Positions 36,001-44,943 of a DNA stretch of 64,000 bases are shown one piece after another (the stretch's first letter is position 1; each line of letters starts with the position of its first letter). Location of the stretch: the NCBI RefSeq assembly GCF_000009985.1, contig NC_007626.1:1-64000 (forward strand), in the 5' to 3' direction. Below the pieces are notes generated by a model. It saw only the letters and a program-made list of their open reading frames with translations. It did not search any database and was not told the DNA's origin. The translations under genes and the position numbers were made by a program. The stretch is from Paramagnetospirillum magneticum AMB-1 (lineage in GTDB: Bacteria > Pseudomonadota > Alphaproteobacteria > Rhodospirillales > Magnetospirillaceae).

Positions 36001-37871
36001 CCCATGCCAAGCTGGTGGCCGCCTTCAACCACGCCCATATCTTCCTCGATCCCGATCCCGACCCGCAAAAGACCTTCACCGAGCGGGAAAGGCTGTTCAA
36101 TGCGGTCAAGGCCTGGCCCGATTACGACCTGTCGACCATCTCGCCGGGCGGCGGCATCTGGCCGCGCAGCGCCAAGTCCATTCCCATCAGCCCCCAAGCC
36201 AAGGCCCGTTTCGGAATCGAAGCGAATAGCCTGACTCCCACCGAGCTGATCCGCACCCTGCTGAAGGCGCCGGTAGACCTGCTGTTCCTGGGCGGCATCG
36301 GCACCTATGTGAAGGCGTCGGGCGAGAGCAATGCCGATGCCGGCGACCGCGCCAACGACACCCTGCGCGTCAACGGCTCGGAAGTCGGCGCCAGGGTGGT
36401 GGGCGAGGGGGCCAATCTGGGCTTCACCCAGTTGGGCCGCATCGAATACGCCATCAGCGGGGCGGGCGGCGGCGGCGGGCGCATCGACACCGACGCCATC
36501 GACAATTCCGCCGGAGTGGATTGTTCCGACCACGAGGTCAACATCAAGATCCTGGTCAACGACCTGGTCGCGGCGGGCGATTTGACGCCGAAGCAGCGCG
36601 ACAAGCTGCTGGCCGAGATGACCGGGGAAGTGGGGGCTCTGGTGCTGCGCGACAATTACCTCCAGACCCAGGCCATCTCCATGCTGGAGGCCCAGGGGGC
36701 CGACCTGCTGGATGCCGAGGCGCGGTTCATGCGCCTGCTGGAAAAGGGCGGGCGTCTGGACCGGGCCATCGAGTTCCTGCCCACCGACGAGACGCTGACC
36801 GAGCGCGCCGCCCGCAAGCAGGGCTTTACCCGCCCGGAGCTGGCGGTGCTGCTGGCCTATGGCAAGATCTGGCTTTACGACCACATCCTGGCCTCGGAAC
36901 TGCCCGACGATCCGTTCATGGCCATCGATCTCACCAATTATTTTCCCACCCAGCTGCGGGATCGTTTCGGTCACGAAATCCAGCGTCACCGGCTGCGGCG
37001 CGAGATCGTCGCCACGGTGGTGACCAATTCCATCGTCAACCGGGTGGGCGGCGCCTTCGTCTCGGAACTGATGGAGACCACCGGCCATCCGCCGGCCCAG
37101 GTGGCCCGGGCCTATATCGTGGCCCGTGATGCCTTCCGCATGCGCGAGGTCTGGCGGGCCATCGAGGAGTTGGACGGCAAGGTTCCCGCCGCCGCCCAGA
37201 CCGCCATGCAGAACGAGGCCAACCGGCTGGTGGAGCGGGCCACGCTGTGGGTGCTGCGCTCCATGCCGTCGCCCTTCGCCTTGGGGGCGGGCATCAGCGA
37301 GCTGTCGCCCGGCGTCAAGGCGCTGGAAGGCGCCGTGCCGGCCATCCTGCCGCCCGATGCCGCCGCCGCCGTCCTGGCCCGCATCGATCATTTCGTCGGT
37401 CAAGGCGTGCCCCACGATCTGGCCCAGCGGGTGGGCAATCTGATCGTCCTGGCCTCGGCCGCCGATATCCTGCGCATCGCCACCCGCCAGAACCTGTCCA
37501 TCGAGACGGCGGGGCGGCTGTATTTCGCCGTCGGCGCCCGCTTCTCGCTGGGCTGGCTGCGGGCTTCGGCCGAAAAGCTGTCGGGGCGCGGCCATTGGCT
37601 CAAACTGGCCGCCGCCGCCGCCATCGAGGACCTTTATGGCCACCAGCGCGACATCACCAGCGTGGTGGCGGCCTCCTATCCCGACCTGGAGCCCGATGCG
37701 GCGGTCCAGGCCTGGCTGGAGGCCAACCGGGCAGCGGTGGAGCGGGCCGAGACCCTGCTGGCCGAGCTGAAGGCGGCGTCGCATATCGATCTGTCCATGA
37801 TCATGGTGGCCAATCGTCAGCTGCGGACCCTGACGGAGTCGGGTGTTGCGGTCTCGGGCGGGAACGGCTAA
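33060..37871 (+). CDS. gdhB: NAD-dependent glutamate dehydrogenase, 180-kDa type
   Basis: A 1603-residue large NAD-GDH that deaminates glutamate to 2-oxoglutarate, a catabolic step. It has long N-terminal ACT-like regulatory regions, the catalytic core around residues 790-1130 with RGGIRWSDRREDFRTE, VPVGAKGGFV and GVGDMSGDVFGNG, and a helical C-terminal region. This length and layout match the Streptomyces/Caulobacter/Pseudomonas class. GTG start at 33060. A perfect 9-bp-arm palindrome with rare codons lies at 35254-35281. Confidence 0.95.
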   Translation: MEISAYLDRRIAELSEPLAKVGAGRLIRAYAAGIPLADLAEADPELVYGAALGLFAFLRDRQPGAPSIRVFDPDLDRHGWVSSHSVVEIINDDMPFLVDSVAMELARRGIKVHLLVHPVLRVDRDGAGTLVQVAANGSGSTPESVMHVEIDRQPAEVQTQLAESLAEVLAQVRLAVADWRRMLETLWAGVTEFENASAKVPADEKQEALAFLEWLADNHFTFLGYRRFDLAKGVVADPASGLGILSDAGAHVFDDTVTLADMPAELRAFVQRPDPLMVTKSARHAVIHRPVRMDIIGLKQFDAKGKVVGLHAFLGLFTSAAYNDRPAQIPLLRRKIARVEARADFNKSGHDAKALINILETYPRDELFQVSEDALFEISIGILHLQDRQRVAVFLRNDEFERFVSCLVFVPRDRYDTPLRLAVTAMLEEALGGTLDTFYTQVADLPLARLHFIIRTTPGHLRRVDALALEVRIADAARTWHEHLQDALIQTHGEAAGLALARRWGKGFPASYRESHGALAAVADVGRIQTASGGDIVLNLYRPVEAEPRQGRLKLYRSGQPVPLSGILPMLEAMGLVVIAEVPHEIEPDSGGSTVWIHDFEVESADGAPLDVAERRELFHDALAAVWRGDADSDGFNRLVLSAGLSWREIMVLRAYTKYLRQTGITYSQTYIEQALGGNADMATGLVRLFLASFDPKGRSGDASEAEAALLAGLDKVVSADDDRILRRFLNLIRSTLRTNYFQTDGAGKPKAYLSFKLDSRQVDDLPAPRPLVEVFVYSPRVEAIHLRGGKVARGGIRWSDRREDFRTEILGLMKAQMVKNAVIVPVGAKGGFVVKKPPAAGGREAYMAEGIECYKTLMRGLLDLTDNLVPEGVRPPPDVLRRDGDDPYLVVAADKGTATFSDIANAVSLEYGHWLGDAFASGGSQGYDHKKMGITAKGAWVAVERHFREMGIDTRSEDFTVIGVGDMSGDVFGNGLLRSPHAKLVAAFNHAHIFLDPDPDPQKTFTERERLFNAVKAWPDYDLSTISPGGGIWPRSAKSIPISPQAKARFGIEANSLTPTELIRTLLKAPVDLLFLGGIGTYVKASGESNADAGDRANDTLRVNGSEVGARVVGEGANLGFTQLGRIEYAISGAGGGGGRIDTDAIDNSAGVDCSDHEVNIKILVNDLVAAGDLTPKQRDKLLAEMTGEVGALVLRDNYLQTQAISMLEAQGADLLDAEARFMRLLEKGGRLDRAIEFLPTDETLTERAARKQGFTRPELAVLLAYGKIWLYDHILASELPDDPFMAIDLTNYFPTQLRDRFGHEIQRHRLRREIVATVVTNSIVNRVGGAFVSELMETTGHPPAQVARAYIVARDAFRMREVWRAIEELDGKVPAAAQTAMQNEANRLVERATLWVLRSMPSPFALGAGISELSPGVKALEGAVPAILPPDAAAAVLARIDHFVGQGVPHDLAQRVGNLIVLASAADILRIATRQNLSIETAGRLYFAVGARFSLGWLRASAEKLSGRGHWLKLAAAAAIEDLYGHQRDITSVVAASYPDLEPDAAVQAWLEANRAAVERAETLLAELKAASHIDLSMIMVANRQLRTLTESGVAVSGGNG

Positions 37872-37903
37872 GGGAAAGGCATCAACGACATGAGGGCCGC
37901 GCC

Positions 37904-38482
37904 ATGAAGTTTGCCACCTTTCTCGATCAGCAAATCGCGGAACATGCCGAGACTCTGGCCGTTACCGGCGCAGCGGTGCGCGAGCCCTTCCAGCGCCTGG
38001 TCCAGGCCTGCGTCGACAGTCTGGCGGCGGGCGGCAAGATCCTGTTCTTCGGCAATGGCGGATCCGCCGCCGATGCCCAGCATCTGGCCGCCGAACTGGT
38101 GATCCGCTACCGCTACAACCGCAAGGCCCTAGCGGCCCTGGCCCTGACCACCGACACCTCGACCCTGACCGCCTGCGCCAATGATTTCTCCTACGAGGAG
38201 ATCTTTTCGCGCCAGATCGAGGCCCTGGGCCGCCCCGGCGACGTGGCCATCGGCATCACCACCTCGGGCAGCAGCCCCAACGTGCTGACCGCCCTGGCGG
38301 TAGCCCGCGACATGGGTCTTGTCGCCGCCGGCTTTGCCGGCCGCGACGGCGGCAAGATGGTCGGTCTGGCCGATCCGCTGCTGATCGTGCCGTCCAACGT
38401 CACCGCCCGCATTCAGGAGATGCACATCCTGATCGGTCATGCCTTGTGCGATCAGGTGGAAGCGGTGGCGGCTCCGGCCTGA
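37904..38482 (+). CDS. gmhA: Phosphoheptose isomerase-like SIS protein
   Basis: 192 residues with a SIS fold: FFGNGGSAADAQHLAAELV, TTDTSTLTACAND and TTSGSSPNVLTAL are the sedoheptulose-7-phosphate isomerase signatures. It makes D-glycero-heptose 7-phosphate, the first step to ADP- or GDP-heptose for LPS core or surface glycans. Thirty-two bases after gdh; first gene of the surface-polysaccharide region. DnaA-initiator-associating DiaA proteins have the same fold, a less likely alternative here. Confidence 0.88.
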   Translation: MKFATFLDQQIAEHAETLAVTGAAVREPFQRLVQACVDSLAAGGKILFFGNGGSAADAQHLAAELVIRYRYNRKALAALALTTDTSTLTACANDFSYEEIFSRQIEALGRPGDVAIGITTSGSSPNVLTALAVARDMGLVAAGFAGRDGGKMVGLADPLLIVPSNVTARIQEMHILIGHALCDQVEAVAAPA

Positions 38483-38552
38483 GCGGTTTGCCACCACGGC
38501 CGGGGCCGTGGTAAAAGTCCGGCACCTTATTTCCAGTGGACGCGTTCCAGGC

Positions 38553-38987
38553 ATGAGCAAGTCACAGGGTGCCATTGACGGCGGTTCCCACGGCCGCAAG
38601 GTCGAGATGGGATCGGACCGGTCCTTCGGGCTGGTCTTCGCGGCGGTGTTCGCCATCGTGGCGTTGTTGCCGCTCAAGGACGGGGCCGAGCCCCGCCTGT
38701 GGGCCGGGGCGGCGGCCGGGCTGCTCCTGCTGGTCGCCCTGGTGTTTCCCAAGGCGCTGAAGCCTCTGAACAAGCTGTGGTTTCTGGTGGGCATGGCGCT
38801 GCACCACGTGGTGACGCCGCTGGTCATGGGGCTGCTGTTCTTCGTCACCGTCACCCCCATCGCCCTGATCATGCGCGCCCTGGGCAAGGACCCGCTGCGT
38901 CTTGCCCGTGATGACGCCGCCGTCAGCTATTGGATCAATCGCACCCCGCCGGGCCCGGCGCCCGAAACCATGCGGCGCCAGTTCTAG
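38553..38987 (+). CDS. SxtJ-type membrane protein
   Basis: 144 residues with the SxtJ family strings GSDRSFG near the start, LNKLWFLVG in the middle and YWINRTPPGP at the end. About three transmembrane segments. SxtJ proteins occur beside carbamoyltransferases in saxitoxin and many polysaccharide clusters; biochemical role unknown. Followed 11 bases later by a DUF5989-like gene, then the carbamoyltransferase, the typical trio. Confidence 0.87.
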   Translation: MSKSQGAIDGGSHGRKVEMGSDRSFGLVFAAVFAIVALLPLKDGAEPRLWAGAAAGLLLLVALVFPKALKPLNKLWFLVGMALHHVVTPLVMGLLFFVTVTPIALIMRALGKDPLRLARDDAAVSYWINRTPPGPAPETMRRQF

Positions 38988-38998
38988 GAGATCGACCC

Positions 38999-39148
38999 GT
39001 GAGCTTTCTTATCGAGCTTTGGCAGTTTCTGCGCGAGCGCAAGAAGTTCTGGCTGCTGCCCATCCTGATCATGATGGTGGTGTTCGGCGGTCTGATCGTG
39101 CTGTCGCAGGGCTCGGCGGTGGCGCCCTTCATCTACACCCTGTTCTAA
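38999..39148 (+). CDS. DUF5989-like single-helix membrane protein
   Basis: 49 residues from GTG 38999, preceded by AGGAG. Pattern: short amphipathic start (SFLIELWQFLRERKKFW), then one transmembrane helix and a short tail ending YTLF. This matches the tiny DUF5989 proteins placed between SxtJ and carbamoyltransferase genes. Too short for most gene finders; the conserved context and ribosome-binding site support it as real. Confidence 0.82.
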   Translation: MSFLIELWQFLRERKKFWLLPILIMMVVFGGLIVLSQGSAVAPFIYTLF

Positions 39149-39158
39149 GGCTGTTCCT

Positions 39159-40997
39159 TTGCGCATCCTCGGCCTTTCCGCCCTGTATCATGACAGTGCC
39201 GCCGCCCTGGTCGAGGACGGCCGCATCGTCGCCTGCGCCCAGGAAGAGCGCTTCACCCGCAAGAAGCATGACGCGGCCTTTCCCGAGAATGCCATCGCCT
39301 ATTGTCTGGCCGAGGCCGGAATCGGCCTGGCCGAGGTGGATTTCGTGGTGTTCTACGACAAGCCGTTCCTCAAGTTCGAGCGGCTTTTGGAAACCTATGT
39401 GGCCTTCGCGCCCAAGGGCTTTTCCTCGTTCAAGACCGCCATGCCGGTATGGCTGAAGGAGAAGCTGTTCCAGAAGGATCTGCTGGCCCGCGAGTTCAAG
39501 CGCTTTGCCCCCGGTTTCGACTGGATGAACAAGCTGCTGTTCGCCGAGCATCATCTCAGCCACGCGGCCAGCGCCTTCTTTCCCTCGCCCTTCGAGGACG
39601 CGGCGGTGCTGACCATGGACGGCGTCGGCGAGTGGACCACCACCTCGCTGGCCATGGGTTCGGGCAACAGGCTGGAGATTCACAAGGAGCTGCACTTCCC
39701 CCATTCCCTGGGACTGCTCTATTCCGCCTTCACCTACTACACGGGCTTCAAGGTCAATTCGGGCGAATACAAGCTGATGGGCCTGGCACCCTATGGCGAG
39801 CCGAAATACACCAGCCTGATCCTGGATAACCTGATCGACCTGAAGGAAGACGGCTCCTTCCGCCTGGACCAGTCCTATTTCGACTATTGCACCGGGCTGC
39901 ACATGACCAACCAGCGCTTTTCGGCGCTGTTCGGCCAGCCCGTGCGCAAGGCGGACAAGGACCCGCTGACCCAGTTCCACATGGACATCGCCGCCTCTAT
40001 CCAGGAGGTGACCGAAATCGTGGTCTCCAAGCTGTGCCACGGCATCAAGAAGGAGACCGGGGCCAGGAATCTGTGTCTGGCCGGCGGCGTGGCGCTCAAC
40101 TGCGTGTCCAACGGCAAGGTCCTGCGCGAAGGCATCTTCGACAATATCTGGATTCAGCCGGCGGCCGGCGATGCAGGCGGCGCCCTGGGGGCCGCCCTGG
40201 CCGGCTATCACGTCTTCAAGAGCCAGCCGCGCAGCGTGACCCCGGGCAAGGACGCCATGAAGGGCTCCTATCTCGGTCCGGTGTTCGGGCAGGCCGACAT
40301 CGAGGCCCGTCTCACCGCCGCCGGCGCCAAATTCACGGTGATGGCCGAGGCCGAGGTGACCGAGGCAACTGCCCAAGCCCTGGCCGAGGAGAAGGCGGTG
40401 GGCTGGATGCAGGGCCGCATGGAATTCGGCCCACGCGCCCTGGGCGGCCGCTCGATTCTGGGCGATCCCCGCTCGCCCACCATGCAGAAGCTGCTCAATC
40501 TCAAGGTCAAATACCGCGAAAGCTTCCGTCCCTTCGCGCCTTCGGTGCTGCGCGAGGACGTGGCGGACTGGTTCGACCTGGACGGCGATTCGCCTTACAT
40601 GCTGCTGGTGGCGCCGGTGGCGGAAAAGCATCGCCGCGCCATGACCGAGGACGAGAACAAGCTGTTCGGCATCGACAAGCTCAACGTGCCGCGTTCGGCC
40701 ATTCCGGCGGTGACCCATGTGGATTACTCCGCCCGGGTCCAGACTGTTCATGCCGACACCAATCCGCGCTATCACGCCCTGATCTCGGCGTTCAAGGCGC
40801 GGACCGGCTGCGGCGTGGTGGTCAATACCAGCTTCAACGTGCGGGGCGAGCCCATCGTCTGCGGCCCCGAAGATGCCTTCCGCTGCTTCATGGGCAGCGA
40901 GATCGAGGTGCTGGTGGTGGGCAATTGCTTCCTCCGCAAGGAAGAGCAGGACCCGGCGCTGAAGCTGGACTACAAGAACGCCTTCGAACTGGATTAG
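39159..40997 (+). CDS. NodU/CmcH-family carbamoyltransferase
   Basis: 612 residues. The N-terminal Kae1-like domain starts ILGLSALYHDSAAALVEDG and has metal-binding His residues in HHLSHAASAF (131, 132, 135) and MDGVGEW. The C-terminal domain includes GRMEFGPRALGGRSIL and NTSFNVRGEPIV. It transfers a carbamoyl group from carbamoyl phosphate to a hydroxyl, here probably on a surface sugar. Start TTG 39159, 10 bases after the DUF5989 gene; the N-terminal motif position supports it. Confidence 0.94.
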   Translation: MRILGLSALYHDSAAALVEDGRIVACAQEERFTRKKHDAAFPENAIAYCLAEAGIGLAEVDFVVFYDKPFLKFERLLETYVAFAPKGFSSFKTAMPVWLKEKLFQKDLLAREFKRFAPGFDWMNKLLFAEHHLSHAASAFFPSPFEDAAVLTMDGVGEWTTTSLAMGSGNRLEIHKELHFPHSLGLLYSAFTYYTGFKVNSGEYKLMGLAPYGEPKYTSLILDNLIDLKEDGSFRLDQSYFDYCTGLHMTNQRFSALFGQPVRKADKDPLTQFHMDIAASIQEVTEIVVSKLCHGIKKETGARNLCLAGGVALNCVSNGKVLREGIFDNIWIQPAAGDAGGALGAALAGYHVFKSQPRSVTPGKDAMKGSYLGPVFGQADIEARLTAAGAKFTVMAEAEVTEATAQALAEEKAVGWMQGRMEFGPRALGGRSILGDPRSPTMQKLLNLKVKYRESFRPFAPSVLREDVADWFDLDGDSPYMLLVAPVAEKHRRAMTEDENKLFGIDKLNVPRSAIPAVTHVDYSARVQTVHADTNPRYHALISAFKARTGCGVVVNTSFNVRGEPIVCGPEDAFRCFMGSEIEVLVVGNCFLRKEEQDPALKLDYKNAFELD

Positions 40998-41020
40998 CCC
41001 GTGGAGGGTGGGGGACGGCG

Positions 41021-42601
41021 ATGAGGCTGTGGCGGACCCTGCGTCATCTGCGTCCCGCTCAGGTGATCCACCGCCTGTGGTACCGGGCGCGCCTGCCGTA
41101 TTTTCGTACGGCGCTGGCCTCGACTCGCCTGGGTGAGGAGACGGCCGCCCCGGTTCTTGCGCTGCCCTCCGCCCCGGGGAATGAGGCGAACGGACGCCTG
41201 ATCCTGACCGGCCGGGTCAGGCTGGTGGGGCTGGAGGGTCCGGCCACCGGATGGACCGAACCCGGTCTGCCGCTGTTGTGGCGCTTTACCCTGCATTACT
41301 TCGAATGGCTGGCCGATCTGCGCGTCCTGGGCGACGAGGGCCGAGAGCCGGCCCGTGCCCTGGTGGCCCATTGGCTGGCGCGCTTCGAACGCTTCGACCC
41401 GGTGGCCTGGCACCCCTATCCCCTGTCGCTGCGGCTGGTGTCGTGGCTGGCCCATGCCGAGTTCCTGTGCCAGGGGGCGGAGGCCGGCTTTGCCGAAGCC
41501 TTTCACCGCTCCCTGCACCGTCAGGCTCGGCACCTGGAGCGGGTGTGGGAGCGTGACGTGGGCGGCAATCACCTGATCAAGAATCTCAAGGCCGCCATTG
41601 CCGCCGCCGTGTGCCTGCCGGGACACCGGGCGGGTCTGGCCAGGGCGCTGGAGGTCCTTGAGCACGAGATAGGGCGGCAGGTCCTGCCCGACGGTTGCCA
41701 TTACGAGCGCTCGCCCAGCTACCATTTCCAGGTGCTGGGGGACCTGGAGGATCTGGCGGCGCTGGTGCCCGAGCCGCCTGCCATTCTGGCCGGGGCCATC
41801 GGGCGCATGCGCCCGGCGGCGGCCTTCTTTGTCATGGCGCCCGGCCTGCTGGCCCAGTTCAACGACGGCACTGCCGATGGTCCGGCGGCTTCGCCCGAAG
41901 GGCCGGTGCCCGCCGCCCTGCCCGCCGCGGGATATTGGCGGCTGGAAGCCGGCGCGGCGCGGCTGCTGGTGGATTGCGGCCCCTGCTGCCCCGACGACCT
42001 GCCGGCCCATGCCCATGCCGATACCCTGTCCTTCGAGCTGTTCGACGGCGACCATCCGCTGGTGGTCAATTGCGGCACCTATGCCTACCAGGATGCGCAA
42101 TGGCGCAACCGTTTCCGGGGTACCGCCTTCCACTCCACCCTCAGTGTCGATGAGGGTGACAGTGCCGAGGTCTATGGCGGCTTTCGCCTCGGCCGCCGGC
42201 CGGAACGTTTCAGGGTAGAATGCGCGGGAGGGCGGTTCTCGGGGGAATTCGACGGCTGGAGCCGCCTGGGCCTGACCCACGGTCGCACCCTGAGCCTGGG
42301 GGAGGGGGGGCTGGAGGGAACCGACGAGGTTACCGCCTCGCGCCCCGGTTCATCCCACACTCTGACGGTTAGGTTCCACCTTCACCCTTCGGTGACGGCC
42401 CGGCGGGAGGGCGACGAGATCGCCTTGGTGACGGCGGGTGGCGCCCGCTGGCGATTCGCCGCCCCGGGCCTGACCCTATCGCTGGCCGAGTCCCGCTATT
42501 CCCCCCGTTTCCACGAAATGCAGCCCACGCTCTGCATCCGCCTGGACTTGCCGTTCAGCGGGGAGAAGGCGGTCTTGCCGTGGCGGTTCTACCGCCCGTA
42601 A
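41021..42601 (+). CDS. Heparinase II/III family protein
   Basis: 526 residues. An (alpha/alpha) barrel N-terminal part (WHPYPLSLRLVSW, GNHLIKNLKA, ERSPSYHFQVL) is followed by a beta-sandwich containing the family block LPAHAHADTLSFELF (His330, His332). Such proteins act as polysaccharide lyases or sugar-modifying partners in exopolysaccharide clusters. No signal peptide is obvious. 23 bases after the carbamoyltransferase; its end overlaps convergent manC by 13 bases. Confidence 0.9.
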   Translation: MRLWRTLRHLRPAQVIHRLWYRARLPYFRTALASTRLGEETAAPVLALPSAPGNEANGRLILTGRVRLVGLEGPATGWTEPGLPLLWRFTLHYFEWLADLRVLGDEGREPARALVAHWLARFERFDPVAWHPYPLSLRLVSWLAHAEFLCQGAEAGFAEAFHRSLHRQARHLERVWERDVGGNHLIKNLKAAIAAAVCLPGHRAGLARALEVLEHEIGRQVLPDGCHYERSPSYHFQVLGDLEDLAALVPEPPAILAGAIGRMRPAAAFFVMAPGLLAQFNDGTADGPAASPEGPVPAALPAAGYWRLEAGAARLLVDCGPCCPDDLPAHAHADTLSFELFDGDHPLVVNCGTYAYQDAQWRNRFRGTAFHSTLSVDEGDSAEVYGGFRLGRRPERFRVECAGGRFSGEFDGWSRLGLTHGRTLSLGEGGLEGTDEVTASRPGSSHTLTVRFHLHPSVTARREGDEIALVTAGGARWRFAAPGLTLSLAESRYSPRFHEMQPTLCIRLDLPFSGEKAVLPWRFYRP

Positions 42602-43983
42602 TCGTCCTCGATGCGGACGATGTCGTCCTCGCCCACATATTCGCCCGACTGCACCTCGATCAGCCGCAGCGGCACCTTGCCGGGGTTTTCCAGCCGGTGA
42701 TTGCTGCCGGCGGGGATGAAGGTGGATTCGTTCTCGCGCAGCACGAAGGTGTTGTCGCCGCAGGTGACCAGGGCGGTGCCGCGCACCACCACCCAGTGTT
42801 CCGAGCGATGCCAGTGCTTTTGCAGCGACAGCTTGGCGCCGGGGTCCACGTGGATGTGCTTGACCTTGAAGCGCTCTCCCTGCTCGACGGTCTGGTACCA
42901 GCCCCAGGGGCGCCAGCCGCGGGTGCCCTGGGTGGCTTCGGGCCGGCCTTCGCGCTTCAAGGCCTCGACGACAGCCTTGACCTCCTGGTCGCGGGCCTTG
43001 TCGGCCACCAGCACGGCGTCGTCGGTGGCGATCACCACCATATCCTTGAGGCCCACCGCCGCTACCAGGCGGCCCTGGCTGCGCAGATAGCAGCCCGAGC
43101 TTTCCAGGGCCAGCACGTCGCCCTGAATGGCATTGCCGTCGGCGTCGTGGCTGGTCTCCTGCCACAGCGCCGACCACGAGCCGATGTCGGACCAGCCCAT
43201 GTCCACCGGCACCACCGCCACCTTGTCCGACTTTTCCATCACGGCGTAGTCGATGGACTGGCCGGCGATGGCGGCGAAGGCCTTGTCGTCCAGGCGGAAG
43301 AAGAACAGGTCCGAGCGGCCCTGGTCCAGGGCGGCCTTGCAGGATTCGGCCATGCCGGGAGCGTGGCGGGACAGCTCGTCGAGGAACAGCCGGACCGGCA
43401 GCAGGAAGATGCCGCTGTTCCAGGTGTAGTCGCCCGATGCCACATAGGTCTCGGCGGTGGCGAGGTCGGGCTTTTCCACGAAGCGCTCGACCTCGAACCC
43501 GCCGTCCAGCGCCTTGCCGCGCTTGATGTAGCCGTAGCCGGTATTGGGATTGGTCGGCGGGATGCCGAAGGTGACCAGCCGCCCGGCCTCGGCCAGGGGT
43601 ACGGCGGCCTCCAGCGCCCGGTGGAAGGCGGGCACGTCGGCGATCAGATGGTCGGACGGCATCAGCAGCATCAGGGCATCGGGATCGCTGTCGGCCAGCA
43701 TCAGGGCGGCCACCGCCGCCGCCGGTGCGGTGTTGCGTCCGACCGGCTCGATCACCACGGCGCGGGGCTCCAGGCCCACTTCGCGCAATTGCTCGGCGAC
43801 GATGAAGCGGTGCTCCACGTTGCAGACCACCACGGGGGGAACCCCTAAGCGCCCGGCCGTATCCTGCAGCAGAGTCCGCTCGCCGGTCAGCTTCAGCAGT
43901 TGCTTGGGCATCAGCTCCCGCGACAGCGGCCATAGCCGGGTGCCGGCGCCGCCGGACAGGATGACGGGAATGAGGGTGGTCAT
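42589..43983 (-). CDS. manC: Mannose-1-phosphate guanylyltransferase / mannose-6-phosphate isomerase
   Basis: 464-residue two-domain enzyme making GDP-mannose. The N-terminal nucleotidyltransferase has GGAGTRLWPLSRE (11-23) and FVEKP; the C-terminal cupin phosphomannose isomerase has HWHRSEHWVVV. Supplies GDP-mannose or derived GDP-sugars for surface polysaccharide. Last gene of the minus-strand block, 3 bases after the epimerase stop. Confidence 0.95.
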   Translation of the reverse strand: MTTLIPVILSGGAGTRLWPLSRELMPKQLLKLTGERTLLQDTAGRLGVPPVVVCNVEHRFIVAEQLREVGLEPRAVVIEPVGRNTAPAAAVAALMLADSDPDALMLLMPSDHLIADVPAFHRALEAAVPLAEAGRLVTFGIPPTNPNTGYGYIKRGKALDGGFEVERFVEKPDLATAETYVASGDYTWNSGIFLLPVRLFLDELSRHAPGMAESCKAALDQGRSDLFFFRLDDKAFAAIAGQSIDYAVMEKSDKVAVVPVDMGWSDIGSWSALWQETSHDADGNAIQGDVLALESSGCYLRSQGRLVAAVGLKDMVVIATDDAVLVADKARDQEVKAVVEALKREGRPEATQGTRGWRPWGWYQTVEQGERFKVKHIHVDPGAKLSLQKHWHRSEHWVVVRGTALVTCGDNTFVLRENESTFIPAGSNHRLENPGKVPLRLIEVQSGEYVGEDDIVRIEDDYGR

Positions 43984-43986
43984 GGC

Positions 43987-44943
43987 TTAACTCTCCTTGT
44001 TCCGCCACCATCGGGCGGTGGCGGTCAGTCCTTCGTCCAGGGTCTCGGGCGGCACCCAGCCGATGGCCGCCGCCAGGGCGGAGCCATCCACCTCCAGCGA
44101 GGCGGTCAGTCGTTGGATGGCGGCGCCCTTGCCCAGCAGGCCGGCGCCCAGGCGCATCAGCCCGACGGGTATGGGCAGCAGGCGGGCCGGGCGGCCCAGC
44201 GCCCGGGCGAGGCTGCGCACCAGATCTGCGGTGCTGGGAGCCTCGGCGTCGCACAGGGTGAAGACCCGGCATTGCCCGGGATGGGGAGGCTGGTCCAGCA
44301 CGGCGCGGATGGCGTCCACCAGATTGCCCAGCCCGATCAGCGAGCGGCGGTTATGGGTGCAGCAGCCCAGCGGCAGCGGCAGGCCCCGATTCACCAGCCT
44401 GATCAGCGCGCGGAAGTTGCCCTTGACCCCCGGACCATAGACCAGGGGCGGGCGCAGTACCGTCACCGCCAGTCCGGTGCGCGCCGCGATCTCGGCCAGA
44501 CCCTGCTCGGCCTCCAGCTTGGAGATGCCATAGGGGTCCACTGGGGCGGCGTTCAGGGGGCCGAACGGCGTGTGGGTGGTCTCCTCGCCATTGGCCTTGA
44601 TGGAGCTGAGGAACACCAGATGGCCGATTCCGGCCTGGGCCGCCTGCTCGGCCAGCCGCAGGGTCCCCGCCCCATTGGCGGCACGGAACTCGGCCAGAGG
44701 ATCATGGGAGGCGTCGTGCATCACATGGACGCGGGCAGCCAGATGCACCACCGCCTGCATTCCCTCGAGGGCTGCGCTCCAATTCCCGTCGGCGACCAGT
44801 CGTCCGGCCGGGCGGCGCTCGACGCAATCGGGCAAATAGGGCTGGCCTCGCACCGCGCCGGCGACATGGTGGCCCAGCTCGGCCAGCCGCCGGCACAGGG
44901 GCTGCCCAACGAAGCCATTGGCACCGGTGACCAGGACTCTCAT
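43987..44943 (-). CDS. NAD-dependent sugar epimerase/reductase (extended SDR)
   Basis: 318 residues. Rossmann motif TGANGFVG at 6-13 and catalytic YGISK. The layout beside a WecA-like transferase resembles WbpV/WbpL-type pairs, in which the SDR makes UDP-N-acetyl-quinovosamine or -fucosamine by 4-keto reduction or epimerisation, but the exact sugar is not determined. Its ATG overlaps the stop of the transferase (ATGA type), implying coupled translation. Confidence 0.87.
   Translation of the reverse strand: MRVLVTGANGFVGQPLCRRLAELGHHVAGAVRGQPYLPDCVERRPAGRLVADGNWSAALEGMQAVVHLAARVHVMHDASHDPLAEFRAANGAGTLRLAEQAAQAGIGHLVFLSSIKANGEETTHTPFGPLNAAPVDPYGISKLEAEQGLAEIAARTGLAVTVLRPPLVYGPGVKGNFRALIRLVNRGLPLPLGCCTHNRRSLIGLGNLVDAIRAVLDQPPHPGQCRVFTLCDAEAPSTADLVRSLARALGRPARLLPIPVGLMRLGAGLLGKGAAIQRLTASLEVDGSALAAAIGWVPPETLDEGLTATARWWRNKES

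Noticed and set aside
38296..38304. GGCGGTAGC, the ops core, inside gmhA
   Set aside because: It is in coding sequence as ordinary Leu-Ala-Val-Ala codons, the next bases differ from ops, and such a 9-mer can occur by chance in GC-rich DNA.
38493..38512. 8-bp hairpin with CGGG loop after gmhA
   Set aside because: It is followed by AAAAG on the plus strand and has no T-run on either strand, so it is not called a terminator.
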